Shown piece after piece: positions 26,756 to 35,703 of a DNA stretch of 64,000 nucleotides (the stretch's first letter is position 1; every line of letters starts with the position of its first letter). The notes under the pieces are model-generated. The model did no database searches. It worked only from the letters and a program-made list of their open reading frames with translations, and was not told the origin of the DNA. This DNA comes from Candidatus Thiodiazotropha sp. LNASS1 (GTDB lineage Bacteria > Pseudomonadota > Gammaproteobacteria > Chromatiales > Chromatiaceae). A program made the translations under genes and the position numbers. The stretch covers positions 2,418,001 through 2,482,000 of the forward strand of contig NZ_OZ156465.1 in assembly GCF_964212655.1 (NCBI RefSeq), written 5' to 3'.

Positions 26756-28539
26756 CAGTAGACGTCTCTCTGGTAACGCCCCTGCTCGCGCAGGGTCTCG
26801 GTGTACTCGACCGCGGCCTGCTCAGCCAGGCCACCCTGATCCTGGACGATGGCCAACAGGGATTGATGCACACCCTGCGCCATCTCCACCCCGCCACACA
26901 CATAGAGGTGGGCGCCCTCCTGCAGCCATCGATAGAGCTCCGCACGCTCCTCGTAGAGCCGTGCCTGCACGTATGTGCGGGCCCCTTCATCCCGGGAGAA
27001 GGCCGTAGTGATGCGATTGAGCAGACCTGCCTTTCGGTATGCGAGCCAGTCGGTCTGATAGAGGAAATCACGCTGAAAATGGCGATTGCCGAACACCAGC
27101 CAGCTACCGCCGGCACTTCCCAGTGCCTCGCGTTCCTGGAGGAAGGCGCGATAAGGCGCGATGCCGGTGCCCGCGCCGATCATGATGATGGGGCTGTCTG
27201 CCGATGCCGGCAGTCTGAAAGCCGGGTTCTCCACCACATAGACACCCAAAGCATCTCCCTCGGAGATACGCTGTGTCAGATAGCCGGAGGCCCCGCCCAG
27301 ATGGTCTCGGCCATGGCCCCTATAACGCAGTGCGGCGACGCTCAGATGGATCTCATCCTCGTAGGCCGTCTGGCTGGATGCGATAGAGTAAAGGCGGGGC
27401 TGTTGGGCATGAAGTATCTCCACCAGCCCCTGTGCATCCACCCCGGCAGGATAAGCCTGCAGCAGATCGATGAATTGGCGGTCTTGGACGAAGGTCCGCA
27501 GCTTCTCCCCGTCCCGGCTTATGGTGTCCAACGCCTGATCAGCTGCAAGCGCTGTCCATGCCTTGACTACACCGGGATGGAGTTGGGTCAGCTCCAAACG
27601 CCCGCCAAGGGCCTGACCAAGCGTCATGCACTCTCCATCGAGACTGACCGGCGCCTCGGCTGCCAATCCAGCCAGAGCGAGCAGCTCTTCGATCAAAGCG
27701 GGATCATTCTGAAAGTAGAGACCCAGGGCATCCCCCGGCCGGTAGCGGATCACCGCCGGATCGATCTCCAGGGAGATATGCTGCACATTGCATACGGCAT
27801 CGGCGGTGGTGATGCGATGCCGCGCCAATAACGCGGCCTGAAACGGGTTGTTGCGATCGTGCCTGGGAGTTGCCGACTCGCGTTGCAGCGGAATGATCCT
27901 GGCCTGGTCCGATGGCTGCAATTCTCCCAGCTCCGACAGGATCCGGTCCTGCCAGTTCGCTGCCGCCTGTTGGTAATCCACATCCGCATCGATCCGATCG
28001 AGCAACGATCCCGCACCCTGGTTTCCCAGCAGTTCATCCAGTTCCCTGGCCGCCTGGCAAAACTGCTCGTAGCTGGAATCCCCCAGGCCGAACACCGCAT
28101 ATCTGAGCCCCTCCAGTCGAGGGGCTCTGTCGCCACGCAGGTATTTGAAGAGATCGTAGGCGCTCTCCGGCGGTTCACCTTCACCTTGGGTGCTGATAAC
28201 CACCACCAGTAGTTGTTCTTTGGTGAGGTCCTTGGGGCGGTAGCTGTCGGCTGAAACCAGACGGGGCGCAAGTCCCTGTGCCGTTGCATTCTCAGCCAGC
28301 GCCTCCGCCACGCTACGGGCATTCCCGCCCTGGGTGGCGTAGAGAATGGTCACTCCCGGGATCTGGTTGGGCGCCTTGGCGACAGAGGGGCCGAGTGCAC
28401 CCAGACCGGCAAGATAACCGCTGGCCCAAGTGAGTTGTTGGTTGTTCAACCCCTCAACCGCCTGTTGCAGGCGCGAGAGCTGCAAGCCTTCCAGCGGAAT
28501 GGATGGGAAACCATCCAGGGTCTTGGCGGTGTTATCCAT
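26755..28539 (-). CDS. cysJ: Sulfite reductase (NADPH) flavoprotein subunit CysJ
   Basis: A 594-aa diflavin reductase feeding CysI. The flavodoxin-like FMN domain (VTILYATQGGNARSVAEALA, from about residue 62) is followed by an FAD domain (RLYSIASSQTAYEDEIHLSV) and an NADPH domain (IIMIGAGTGIAPYRAFLQER) with the C-terminus YQRDVY. Length is as in E. coli (599 aa). The start at 28539 (MDNTAKTLDGFPSIPL) is chosen over the TTG at 28560 because GGAGTC lies upstream at a usable distance. It is the first gene of cysJIH and is divergent from a CysB-like regulator. Confidence 0.97.
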   Translation of the reverse strand: MDNTAKTLDGFPSIPLEGLQLSRLQQAVEGLNNQQLTWASGYLAGLGALGPSVAKAPNQIPGVTILYATQGGNARSVAEALAENATAQGLAPRLVSADSYRPKDLTKEQLLVVVISTQGEGEPPESAYDLFKYLRGDRAPRLEGLRYAVFGLGDSSYEQFCQAARELDELLGNQGAGSLLDRIDADVDYQQAAANWQDRILSELGELQPSDQARIIPLQRESATPRHDRNNPFQAALLARHRITTADAVCNVQHISLEIDPAVIRYRPGDALGLYFQNDPALIEELLALAGLAAEAPVSLDGECMTLGQALGGRLELTQLHPGVVKAWTALAADQALDTISRDGEKLRTFVQDRQFIDLLQAYPAGVDAQGLVEILHAQQPRLYSIASSQTAYEDEIHLSVAALRYRGHGRDHLGGASGYLTQRISEGDALGVYVVENPAFRLPASADSPIIMIGAGTGIAPYRAFLQEREALGSAGGSWLVFGNRHFQRDFLYQTDWLAYRKAGLLNRITTAFSRDEGARTYVQARLYEERAELYRWLQEGAHLYVCGGVEMAQGVHQSLLAIVQDQGGLAEQAAVEYTETLREQGRYQRDVY

Positions 28540-28649
28540 GGTGACGCGACTCCAAGTCAATGCTTTAGGATTGGATTGGGTAGCAATATTGGAAGAGGTG
28601 TTATATCTTTTGAAGTAATATATTTTGATATTTAATCTTTAAACAAGAT
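28540..28649. promoter_or_regulatory. Divergent control region of cysJIH and the LysR regulator
   Basis: This AT-rich gap carries TTGAAG-17 bp-TAATCT (28610-28638) toward the regulator, and on the minus strand TATAAC with no good -35, as expected for an activator-dependent cys promoter. LysR-type (CysB-like) binding here would activate cysJ under sulfur limitation. Sites were judged by eye only. Confidence 0.45.
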
Positions 28650-29570
28650 ATGGAACTCAGGCAACTCAATTCATTGGTGGCCCTGGCGGAGTCGGGTTTT
28701 AACGTGACCCTGGCGGCGAAGCAGATCTACCTGGTACAGTCGGCCGTCTCCCAGCACCTGGCGCAGCTTGAAAGGGAGCTGGGCACTCAACTCTTCGTCC
28801 GCAAGGGAAAACGGCTGATCGCCCTGACGGCAGCGGGTGAGGAGGTGCTCAGCTATGCAAGACAGGCCCTGGCCATCCGTGAAAACATCCTCGCCGTCGG
28901 CCGTGACCACGTGGAGGAGAGTAGTGGAATCCTGCGCATCGGCACCACCCATACCCAGGCACGCTACGTACTACCCGCGGTGATCCGCGCCTTTCGCCAA
29001 ATCTTCCCGACCGTCAGCCTGCAGATACACCAGGGAACACCGCAACAGCTGGTTGAAATGGCCCTCACCGACCGGGTCGACTTCTCAATCTGCACTGAGG
29101 AGCTGGGCGAACACTCCTCTCTCAATGCCATCCCCTGTTATCGCTGGAACCGCAGCCTTATCGCCCTCAAGGGTCATCCGGTGCTGTCGCAGAAACCGCT
29201 CTCCATGGAAAGCATCTGTGACTATCCGCTGATTACCTATACCTTCGGCTTCACCGGCGCCAATCACATGCAGATCACCTTTACCCGGGCCGGCCTGCAG
29301 CCCAACGTGGTATTGACCGCCGCCGACACCGACGTGATCAAGACCTATGTACGGGAGGGCATGGGTGTCGGCCTGATTGCGAGCATGGCCCACTCAGCAG
29401 AGCAGGATCGGGATCTGGAGATTCGGGATCTCGGCAACATGCTCCCCTGGGAAACCACCTGGGTGGCCTACCACAAGGACAAGTATCTGCGCCGTTACCA
29501 GCAGAAATTCATCGATTTGATGGAGTCGATGGTACTCGAAAATGGGGTAACGAAAAGCACACCCACTTGA
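28650..29570 (+). CDS. CysB-like LysR-family regulator of sulfate assimilation
   Basis: A 306-aa LysR-type regulator: N-terminal winged HTH (LRQLNSLVALAESGFNVTLA, then AVSQHLAQLERELGTQLFVR) and a substrate-binding co-inducer domain (about 90-295; GTTHTQARYVLPAVIRAF is the CysB/Cbl-type opening, with the inducer-binding T/S residues). Divergent placement from cysJIHC strongly suggests it controls those genes in response to O-acetylserine, N-acetylserine or sulfate/APS. CysB and Cbl cannot be told apart here. Only a weak ribosome-binding site precedes the ATG. Confidence 0.9.
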   Translation: MELRQLNSLVALAESGFNVTLAAKQIYLVQSAVSQHLAQLERELGTQLFVRKGKRLIALTAAGEEVLSYARQALAIRENILAVGRDHVEESSGILRIGTTHTQARYVLPAVIRAFRQIFPTVSLQIHQGTPQQLVEMALTDRVDFSICTEELGEHSSLNAIPCYRWNRSLIALKGHPVLSQKPLSMESICDYPLITYTFGFTGANHMQITFTRAGLQPNVVLTAADTDVIKTYVREGMGVGLIASMAHSAEQDRDLEIRDLGNMLPWETTWVAYHKDKYLRRYQQKFIDLMESMVLENGVTKSTPT

Positions 29571-29647
29571 GTCATCCCATGCCCGGGTTCTTTTAAAAAA
29601 TCGCAGCCAATCCACCTCGACTCAGCTGACGAATCTTGTGATAGCGT

Positions 29648-30262
29648 TCAACCATGCAAGAGGATGGAGCAACCCCTGGCTGTCGCACGGTATTCATGCC
29701 TCAGTGCCGGATAAAGGGATTGCCACATGGCCACGATCGCCTGTTCATCCTCCCGCGCCGCATCGTCCAGATAGATGGCGCAACGATCGGCAAGACGCGG
29801 ATAACAGACAGACAGCGCAGGATAGCGCGAGTGCTTTTGAATGAAGCCTGAAGGCCCGTCGATGACCAGCATATCGATTCCCGCTTCGGGAATGGCATCT
29901 GCTGCGTACCATCTGTAGAGCATCCCATCCACAATCCTATCCTGGAGCGGGGCATGGACAACATCCGCAAACCCTCCAAGGCCGTAACGGTCGATATAGG
30001 ACCGGGTGTTGTCGGCATACTGCAAACCGTCCTCCAGGCTGATCACCCGGCCTTCGCCATTGATCTGGCAACAGCGGGCCAGCATCAATGTGGTCAAACC
30101 GCTGCTGCACTCCAGGATCTGTTTGGGTCTGTCCCTGAGGCAGGCGTCGACGATGAGCTGGATGAAATCGGCTTCCGCAGACCAGTTGGGCGAATAGGGC
30201 ATGCCTTGGTGCAAATCGAGTTGGTTTTGCAAGGATTGATATTCAGGCAACTGTTCCGTCAC
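29648..30262 (-). CDS. Class I SAM-dependent methyltransferase
   Basis: A 204-aa protein with the Rossmann methyltransferase signature ILECSSGLTTLMLARCCQIN (motif I, variant of E-x-G-x-G), an acidic motif II (GRVISLEDGLQYADNTRSYI) and IDMLVIDGPSGFIQ (motif IV). This pattern fits the Methyltransf_24 group. Substrate unknown. It stands alone between the LysR gene (convergent) and the divergent ABC transporter operon. Confidence 0.83.
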   Translation of the reverse strand: MTEQLPEYQSLQNQLDLHQGMPYSPNWSAEADFIQLIVDACLRDRPKQILECSSGLTTLMLARCCQINGEGRVISLEDGLQYADNTRSYIDRYGLGGFADVVHAPLQDRIVDGMLYRWYAADAIPEAGIDMLVIDGPSGFIQKHSRYPALSVCYPRLADRCAIYLDDAAREDEQAIVAMWQSLYPALRHEYRATARGCSILLHG

Positions 30263-30534
30263 GTCTTCACTATCCCGCTATTTTTCGGCGTCATAATGTT
30301 ACACCCAATATCCTATATGAGATGTACGGCTGATGAATAGATGATTGGGTGACTATGCATTTGTAGCGGATAGTCAATATCCGTCTGATCACCCAAAAAC
30401 GCCCATGTGTTACGCTATGACCTCAGGTTTCTGAAATACGCCTGATATCAATCGTCTTCACGGCGAATGAATCCAATAGATATGAGGCTAACCGAATTAC
30501 AGATCAATCATTTGGCCACACGCTAAAAATAAAC

Positions 30535-31842
30535 ATGAGACATGGGATTCTCAAACCCAGGTTGAAGCTATTCGGCCTGCTACTCATCATCATCCTGTCC
30601 AGTTGTGGAAAAGAGGCGAACAGATCTCCGAATGAAGTCAAGCTCAGGATCTGGGCACATGCCGGCCAGGAGAGTGAACGCACGGTGTTGCAGGAGCAGG
30701 TCACCCGATTCAATCAAAGCCATCCCAAGCTCGATATTCAACTCACTCTGATCCCCGAAGGGAGTTACAATGCCCAGGTCCAGGCTGCCGCGGTTGCCGG
30801 TGAATTGCCGGACCTGCTCGAACTGGATGGTCCCTTTGTCGCCGCCTATGCATGGCAGGGACACTTGCGTCCTCTGGATAAGCTGCTCGACAAACAACTG
30901 ATTGCCGATCTGCTGCCTTCGATAACTACCCAGGGCAGTTATGCCGGCCGACTCTGGGCGGTGGGTGTCTACGACTCGGGCCTGGGTCTCTACGGCGATC
31001 GCTCCAAACTGCAGCAAGCCGGTCTGCGTATCCCCTCACTGCAACAGCCCTGGTCCCGGAATGAGTTCGAGACTGCGCTGCGACAGCTGTCCATGCATGA
31101 CCCGGATGGACAGGTCCTCGACCTCAAACTCAACTATGCGGGCGAATGGTACACCTATGGCCTGTCGCCGATGCTGCAGTCGGCAGGCGGCGATCTCATC
31201 GAGCGAAACCGTCATCTCAGTGCCGACGGGGTGCTGAACGGACTCGAGAGCAATACCATGCTGAGGGATCTGCAAGACTGGATCACGAAAAACCGTGTCG
31301 ATCCCAATATCGACGATGCCGCCTTTACCAGCCGCCGGGTTCCCCTGGCCCTGGGCGGTCACTGGAATTACCGGCAATACAAAGCAAGTCTGGGTGACGA
31401 TCTGTTATTGCTGCCCCTGCCCGATTTCGGTGCGGGCAGCAAGACAGGCATGGGCTCCTGGTGTTGGGCGATCACGGCCGGCAGCCAAAAAACCGGGGGC
31501 GCCGCCACCTTTCTCTCGTTTCTGTTGACCACCGAGGAGGTGCTCTCAATGGCGAACGCAAACGGTGCCATCCCCGCAACCCGCTCCGCCATCGACGCCT
31601 CCCCCCTCTACCGACCCGGTGGCCCGCTGCGCCTGTTTGCCGAACAACTCGAACAGGGCCGTGGGGTTGCACGTCCGCGCACCCCGGCCTACCCGATCAT
31701 CACCGCGGAGTTCCAACGAATTGTCGATCGCATCCGTAGCGGAAGCGATGTCGAATCTGTGCTGGAGCGCGCGGTTGAGGCGATCGATCGTGAGATCGCA
31801 GACAACCAGGGCTACCCCTGGCGTGGCGAGGCACAACCTTGA
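30535..31842 (+). CDS. CUT1 sugar ABC transporter substrate-binding lipoprotein
   Basis: A 435-aa extracytoplasmic solute-binding protein of family 1 (MalE/UgpB type). The signal ends in a lipobox, IIILSSC with C24 as the probable lipidated residue, so it is anchored in the membrane. Family marks are VKLRIWAHAGQESERTVLQE, GELPDLLELDGPFVAAYAWQ and RVPLALGGHWNYRQYK. It is the first gene of a complete four-gene operon. The ligand is likely a sugar or polyol; no specificity residue is decisive. The next gene starts within its stop codon (TTGA overlap). Confidence 0.93.
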   Translation: MRHGILKPRLKLFGLLLIIILSSCGKEANRSPNEVKLRIWAHAGQESERTVLQEQVTRFNQSHPKLDIQLTLIPEGSYNAQVQAAAVAGELPDLLELDGPFVAAYAWQGHLRPLDKLLDKQLIADLLPSITTQGSYAGRLWAVGVYDSGLGLYGDRSKLQQAGLRIPSLQQPWSRNEFETALRQLSMHDPDGQVLDLKLNYAGEWYTYGLSPMLQSAGGDLIERNRHLSADGVLNGLESNTMLRDLQDWITKNRVDPNIDDAAFTSRRVPLALGGHWNYRQYKASLGDDLLLLPLPDFGAGSKTGMGSWCWAITAGSQKTGGAATFLSFLLTTEEVLSMANANGAIPATRSAIDASPLYRPGGPLRLFAEQLEQGRGVARPRTPAYPIITAEFQRIVDRIRSGSDVESVLERAVEAIDREIADNQGYPWRGEAQP

Positions 31843-32741
31843 CCATCCACAGCCGGACAAGCGATCAATCGACGACGGCCCTGCTAATGGCGATTCCCGC
31901 CCTCGCCGGATTATTGCTCTTTATCCTCCTTCCCTTTGCCGCTGCGCTGGCGCTTGCCTTTACCGATCTGCGCCTCGGCTCACCGCTGCCGGTAAAATTT
32001 GTCGGCTTCGACCAGTTTGTCCAGCTGTCCAACGATCCGGACTTCATACGAGCACTGCTCAACAACCTCCTCTTCGCGGCAGTAGTGGTACCCCTGCAGA
32101 CAGTGCTCGCGCTCGCGCTTGCGCTGTTGTTGAATCAGGGTCTGCCGGGGACGGTGGCATTCCGCACCCTCTTCTTCATGCCTGTCGTCTTTCCCATGTC
32201 CCTGGTTTCGGTTATCTGGTCGTTGATCTATGCCCCCGGCCCGGACGGCATGATGAACGCCTTTCTCGAATGGACGAGCTTCGGCCTGTGGGAGGCCAGG
32301 GACTTCCTCCGCGATCCCTTGCTCGCCCTGCCGGCCATCATGCTGCTGTCGATCTGGCAGGGGGTGGGATTTCAGATGGTGATCCTTCTCGCCGGTCTGC
32401 AGGCGATTCCGCAATCACTCTACGAGGCCGCTGCGCTCGACGGCGCAGGGAGATGGCAACGACTTCTCCATATCACGCTGCCGCAACTGCGCAACCCCCT
32501 GATCTTCGTCATGCTGATCACCACCATTCTCGCCTTCCGTCTCTTTGATCAGGTGCAGATCATGACCCGTGGAGGCCCCGACAACGCGACCACAACCGTG
32601 ATCTACGAAACGGTGCAGTCGGCCTTTGCCCGACAACAGGTCGCACTCGCCAGCGCCATGACCGTGGTCTTCTTCCTGCTCGTCCTGGCCGTCACCTGGT
32701 TGCAACGCCGTTACACACATCATGAGCGGGAAATGACATGA
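31839..32741 (+). CDS. CUT1 ABC transporter permease (MalF/UgpA-like)
   Basis: A 300-aa integral membrane subunit with six hydrophobic segments and the EAA loop that contacts the ATPase (SLYEAAALDGAGRWQRLLHI, then ITLPQLRNPLIFVML). The start is a TTG at 31839 overlapping the previous stop; an ATG at 31887 (MAIPALAGLLLFI) is an alternative that lies just before the first helix. It is coupled by a 4-base overlap to the next permease. Confidence 0.94.
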   Translation: MTIHSRTSDQSTTALLMAIPALAGLLLFILLPFAAALALAFTDLRLGSPLPVKFVGFDQFVQLSNDPDFIRALLNNLLFAAVVVPLQTVLALALALLLNQGLPGTVAFRTLFFMPVVFPMSLVSVIWSLIYAPGPDGMMNAFLEWTSFGLWEARDFLRDPLLALPAIMLLSIWQGVGFQMVILLAGLQAIPQSLYEAAALDGAGRWQRLLHITLPQLRNPLIFVMLITTILAFRLFDQVQIMTRGGPDNATTTVIYETVQSAFARQQVALASAMTVVFFLLVLAVTWLQRRYTHHEREMT

Positions 32742-33571
32742 GAGCTACCCGCTTATCCGTCCTGCTGAGTTATCTGCTGCTTGGCGGCATGGCAGCACTG
32801 TTCATCGTGCCGTTGTTGATGATGTTCATCGGCAGCCTCAAACCGGATCAGAGCATATTGCTGGAGGCCGGCTCATTGGCCGCCTTCCTGTCAAGCGATG
32901 TCTCGCTGCAAAACTATGCCGACGTATTCAGGCGCAGCGATTTCCTGCGTTACTTTTTCAACTCGCTGTTCATCACCGGCTGCATCGTCAGCAGCGGACT
33001 GCTGGTCAATTCCATGGCTGCATACGCCTTTGCCCGCCTGCAGTGGCGTGGCCGGGATCTGCTTTTCAATCTGGTCTTGGCGCTGATGATCCTGCCTTTC
33101 GAGGCGATCGCCATACCTCTGTTCTACGGCGCATCCATGCTCGGCCTGCGCGACAGCTACAGCATCCAGATTGTGCCCTTCATTGCAAACGCCTTCGCCA
33201 TCTATCTCTTTTACAGCTTTTTCATCGGTATGCCGAAAGAGCTCGAAGAGGCCGCCCGTCTCGATGGCGCCTCCACCCTGCGTATCTTTTTCAGCATCAT
33301 CATGCCGAATGCCAAACCGGTCTTCGCCAGTGTTGCCATTCTCACCTTTCTCACCTGGTGGGGCAGTTATCTCTGGCCGATGATGGTGACAATCGGACCC
33401 TCGGTACGCCCATTGCCGGTTGCCATCGCCAGCTTCTTCACCCTGCCGCCCCTCAACTGGGGCGACATCCTTGCCTTTGGCGTGATGATGGTGTTACCGG
33501 TACTGCTGTTGTTTATCATCTTTCAACGCTGGTTCGTACGTGGCGTCGCCAGCTCCGCAATCAAGGGTTGA
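32738..33571 (+). CDS. CUT1 ABC transporter permease (MalG/UgpE-like)
   Basis: A 277-aa partner permease with six membrane segments and its EAA loop (PKELEEAARLDGASTLRIFF, then SIIMPNAKPVFASVA). The start ATG overlaps the previous stop codon. It ends 2 bases before the ATPase gene. With the MalF-like subunit it forms the heterodimeric channel. Confidence 0.95.
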   Translation: MRATRLSVLLSYLLLGGMAALFIVPLLMMFIGSLKPDQSILLEAGSLAAFLSSDVSLQNYADVFRRSDFLRYFFNSLFITGCIVSSGLLVNSMAAYAFARLQWRGRDLLFNLVLALMILPFEAIAIPLFYGASMLGLRDSYSIQIVPFIANAFAIYLFYSFFIGMPKELEEAARLDGASTLRIFFSIIMPNAKPVFASVAILTFLTWWGSYLWPMMVTIGPSVRPLPVAIASFFTLPPLNWGDILAFGVMMVLPVLLLFIIFQRWFVRGVASSAIKG

Positions 33572-33573
33572 GC

Positions 33574-34722
33574 ATGGCGTCCATCGAATTCATCAATCTC
33601 AGCAGACGCTTCGACAGCGGCATTGATGCTGTGCATGAGCTGAACCTGAGTATCGGCGATGGAGAGTTCATGGTTCTTGTCGGTCCCTCGGGGTGCGGCA
33701 AGTCCACACTACTGAGAATGGCAGCGGGACTGGAGGAGATCAGTTCAGGAGAGATTCGCATCGGCGGGCGCCTGGTCAACCAGATCCCGGCCCAGCAGCG
33801 GAATGTGGCCATGGTGTTCCAAAACTATGCGCTCTACCCTCACATGACGGTGCGTCGCAACCTGGATTTTCCATTGCGCATGCAAAGACTATCGCCCACC
33901 GATATCGACCGTCGAGTGATGCAGATCGCAGAAATGCTCGATCTTGTCCCGCTACTCGAGCGAAAACCCAGGGCCCTGTCAGGCGGACAGCGTCAGCGTG
34001 TGGCGATGGGCCGCGCCATCATAAGGAAAGCCGACCTGTTCCTGATGGATGAACCGCTCTCCAATCTCGATGCCCAATTGCGTGTACAGATCCGTTCTGA
34101 AATCATTCGCTTGCAGAGAGAACTCGCCATCACCACGCTCTATGTCACCCATGACCAGGCTGAGGCCATGACCCTGGGCCAGCGCATTGCTGTCCTCAAT
34201 AACGGCCGATTACAGCAAGTGGCCCAGCCGCATGTTATCTATCAGCACCCCGCCAATACCTTCGTCGCGAATTTTATCGGATCTCCCGGCATGAACCTCA
34301 TCCGTGGATCATTGCACCGCAGCCAGGGAAATACTCTACTCCAGTTGGGGCCGCTGCATCTATCGCTCCCGGAGCGGGTTGTGGCCCGCCATGCCGATCT
34401 AAACTCATGCTCCGGCCAGACAATCCTGGCGGGGATACGACCCAATGCAATCCGCATCACTCAAGCGCAATCAGAGGTTGGCCTGGCTGCCCGGGTCACC
34501 GCGGTTGAATCGATGGGTCATGAAACCATTCTGCATCTTGCCACGGAGCTGGAGGTGGCCGCTGGTGAAATTTCCGATCGAGCGGTTTCCGCTACTCAGC
34601 CTCGACCTTTGATTGCCCTACTGCCCGGCCATCACGGATTCAGTGCCGGAGAAACGTTGACTTTGAGTTTCGAAATCGACAATCTGTGCCTGTTCGATCT
34701 GCACGGCCAAGCTATCGACTGA
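33574..34722 (+). CDS. CUT1 ABC transporter ATP-binding protein (MalK/UgpC-like)
   Basis: A 382-aa ATPase. Walker A is GPSGCGKSTLLRMAAGLE, the Q-loop is MVFQNYALYPHMTVR, the signature is ALSGGQRQRVAMGRAI, Walker B is LFLMDEPLSNLDAQLR and the switch His is in LYVTHDQAEAMTLGQ. The C-terminal TOBE/OB regulatory domain (about 240-380) is present, as in MalK. The start MASIEFINLSRRFDS at 33574 directly follows the permease stop (GTTGAGC-ATG). The operon thus holds all four transporter parts, with no catabolic genes beside it. Confidence 0.96.
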   Translation: MASIEFINLSRRFDSGIDAVHELNLSIGDGEFMVLVGPSGCGKSTLLRMAAGLEEISSGEIRIGGRLVNQIPAQQRNVAMVFQNYALYPHMTVRRNLDFPLRMQRLSPTDIDRRVMQIAEMLDLVPLLERKPRALSGGQRQRVAMGRAIIRKADLFLMDEPLSNLDAQLRVQIRSEIIRLQRELAITTLYVTHDQAEAMTLGQRIAVLNNGRLQQVAQPHVIYQHPANTFVANFIGSPGMNLIRGSLHRSQGNTLLQLGPLHLSLPERVVARHADLNSCSGQTILAGIRPNAIRITQAQSEVGLAARVTAVESMGHETILHLATELEVAAGEISDRAVSATQPRPLIALLPGHHGFSAGETLTLSFEIDNLCLFDLHGQAID

Positions 34723-34910
34723 CACGCCTGTTCAATGCGGCGTCCCACCCCGATATGGGTGAATATGAGAATACGGATGGAGCAGCGCCTCCTTGCCATT
34801 TCCCCGAAACAAACCCGCCATGACTTGAATGTTTCGAGTTTATGTAGGAAATTATCCCAGACTGGCGATAAACGACACACTGACCGGCAATCAGTCTGAG
34901 TGAAAATAAA

Positions 34911-35660
34911 ATGGACCACCGTTCTATTTACATAGCGATACTCTTCTTCGCAGCCAACCTGTTCGGCCTTGCCAACGCAGAAAACCCACAGCGGGCGGCC
35001 GAGGAAGTGGAACGCGCGATCGAGCTTACCCCCGACATTGAAAATGGCAAAGAGGTGTACCGTGTTTGCCTGGTCTGCCATCAACCGGAAGGCTGGGGCA
35101 GTATCAGCGGCTACTACCCGCAGATAGCCGGCCAATTAAGAAAGGTTATCATTAAGCAACTGGCCGATATTCGCGCACGTAACCGGGACAATCCCACAAT
35201 GCTGCCTTTCACCATGCTCGAACTCCTGTCACTGCAGGAGATCGCGGACGTCAGCGCCTATATCGCCAATTTGCCCATGACCCGAAACAACGGGGTCGGC
35301 TCAGGCTCTGACCTCAAGCACGGGGAAGCGATCTACAAAGAACATTGCGCCGAATGCCATGGCAAGCGGGCTGAAGGGATAGTGGATGAAAATATTCCCC
35401 TACTCCAAGGGCAGCACTATCAATATCTCATGCGCCAGTTCAGGTGGATACGCGACGGACGCAGGCGCAACGCCGACAAAAAGATGGTCAAGCAGAGCCA
35501 GAGTTTTCCATCACGCGACGTCTCCGCCGTGATGGACTATATATCCCGCTTGAAACCAGTCGAAGAGAAACTTGCACCAAAGAATTGGCGTAACCGGGAC
35601 TTTCCACGCTATAGACCGAGCAGATATCAGCACCCTTCAGCTCCCGGCTCCGGTATGTGA
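34911..35660 (+). CDS. Diheme cytochrome c (c4-like)
   Basis: A 249-aa periplasmic protein with a signal peptide (AILFFAANLFGLANA) and two c-type heme sites: C53-LV-C56-H57 (VCLVCHQ) and C146-AE-C149-H150 (HCAECHG). Each lies in a separate cytochrome c fold of about 100 residues, as in cytochrome c4; M97 (NPTMLPF) is the likely axial Met of the first heme. It probably shuttles electrons in the periplasm to a terminal oxidase. No oxidase gene is adjacent. It stands alone, preceded by a 188-bp gap. Confidence 0.88.
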   Translation: MDHRSIYIAILFFAANLFGLANAENPQRAAEEVERAIELTPDIENGKEVYRVCLVCHQPEGWGSISGYYPQIAGQLRKVIIKQLADIRARNRDNPTMLPFTMLELLSLQEIADVSAYIANLPMTRNNGVGSGSDLKHGEAIYKEHCAECHGKRAEGIVDENIPLLQGQHYQYLMRQFRWIRDGRRRNADKKMVKQSQSFPSRDVSAVMDYISRLKPVEEKLAPKNWRNRDFPRYRPSRYQHPSAPGSGM

Positions 35661-35703
35661 GCAGAACACCAGGGCCAAGGCATCTATTTTCACCGCTCAA
35701 CCG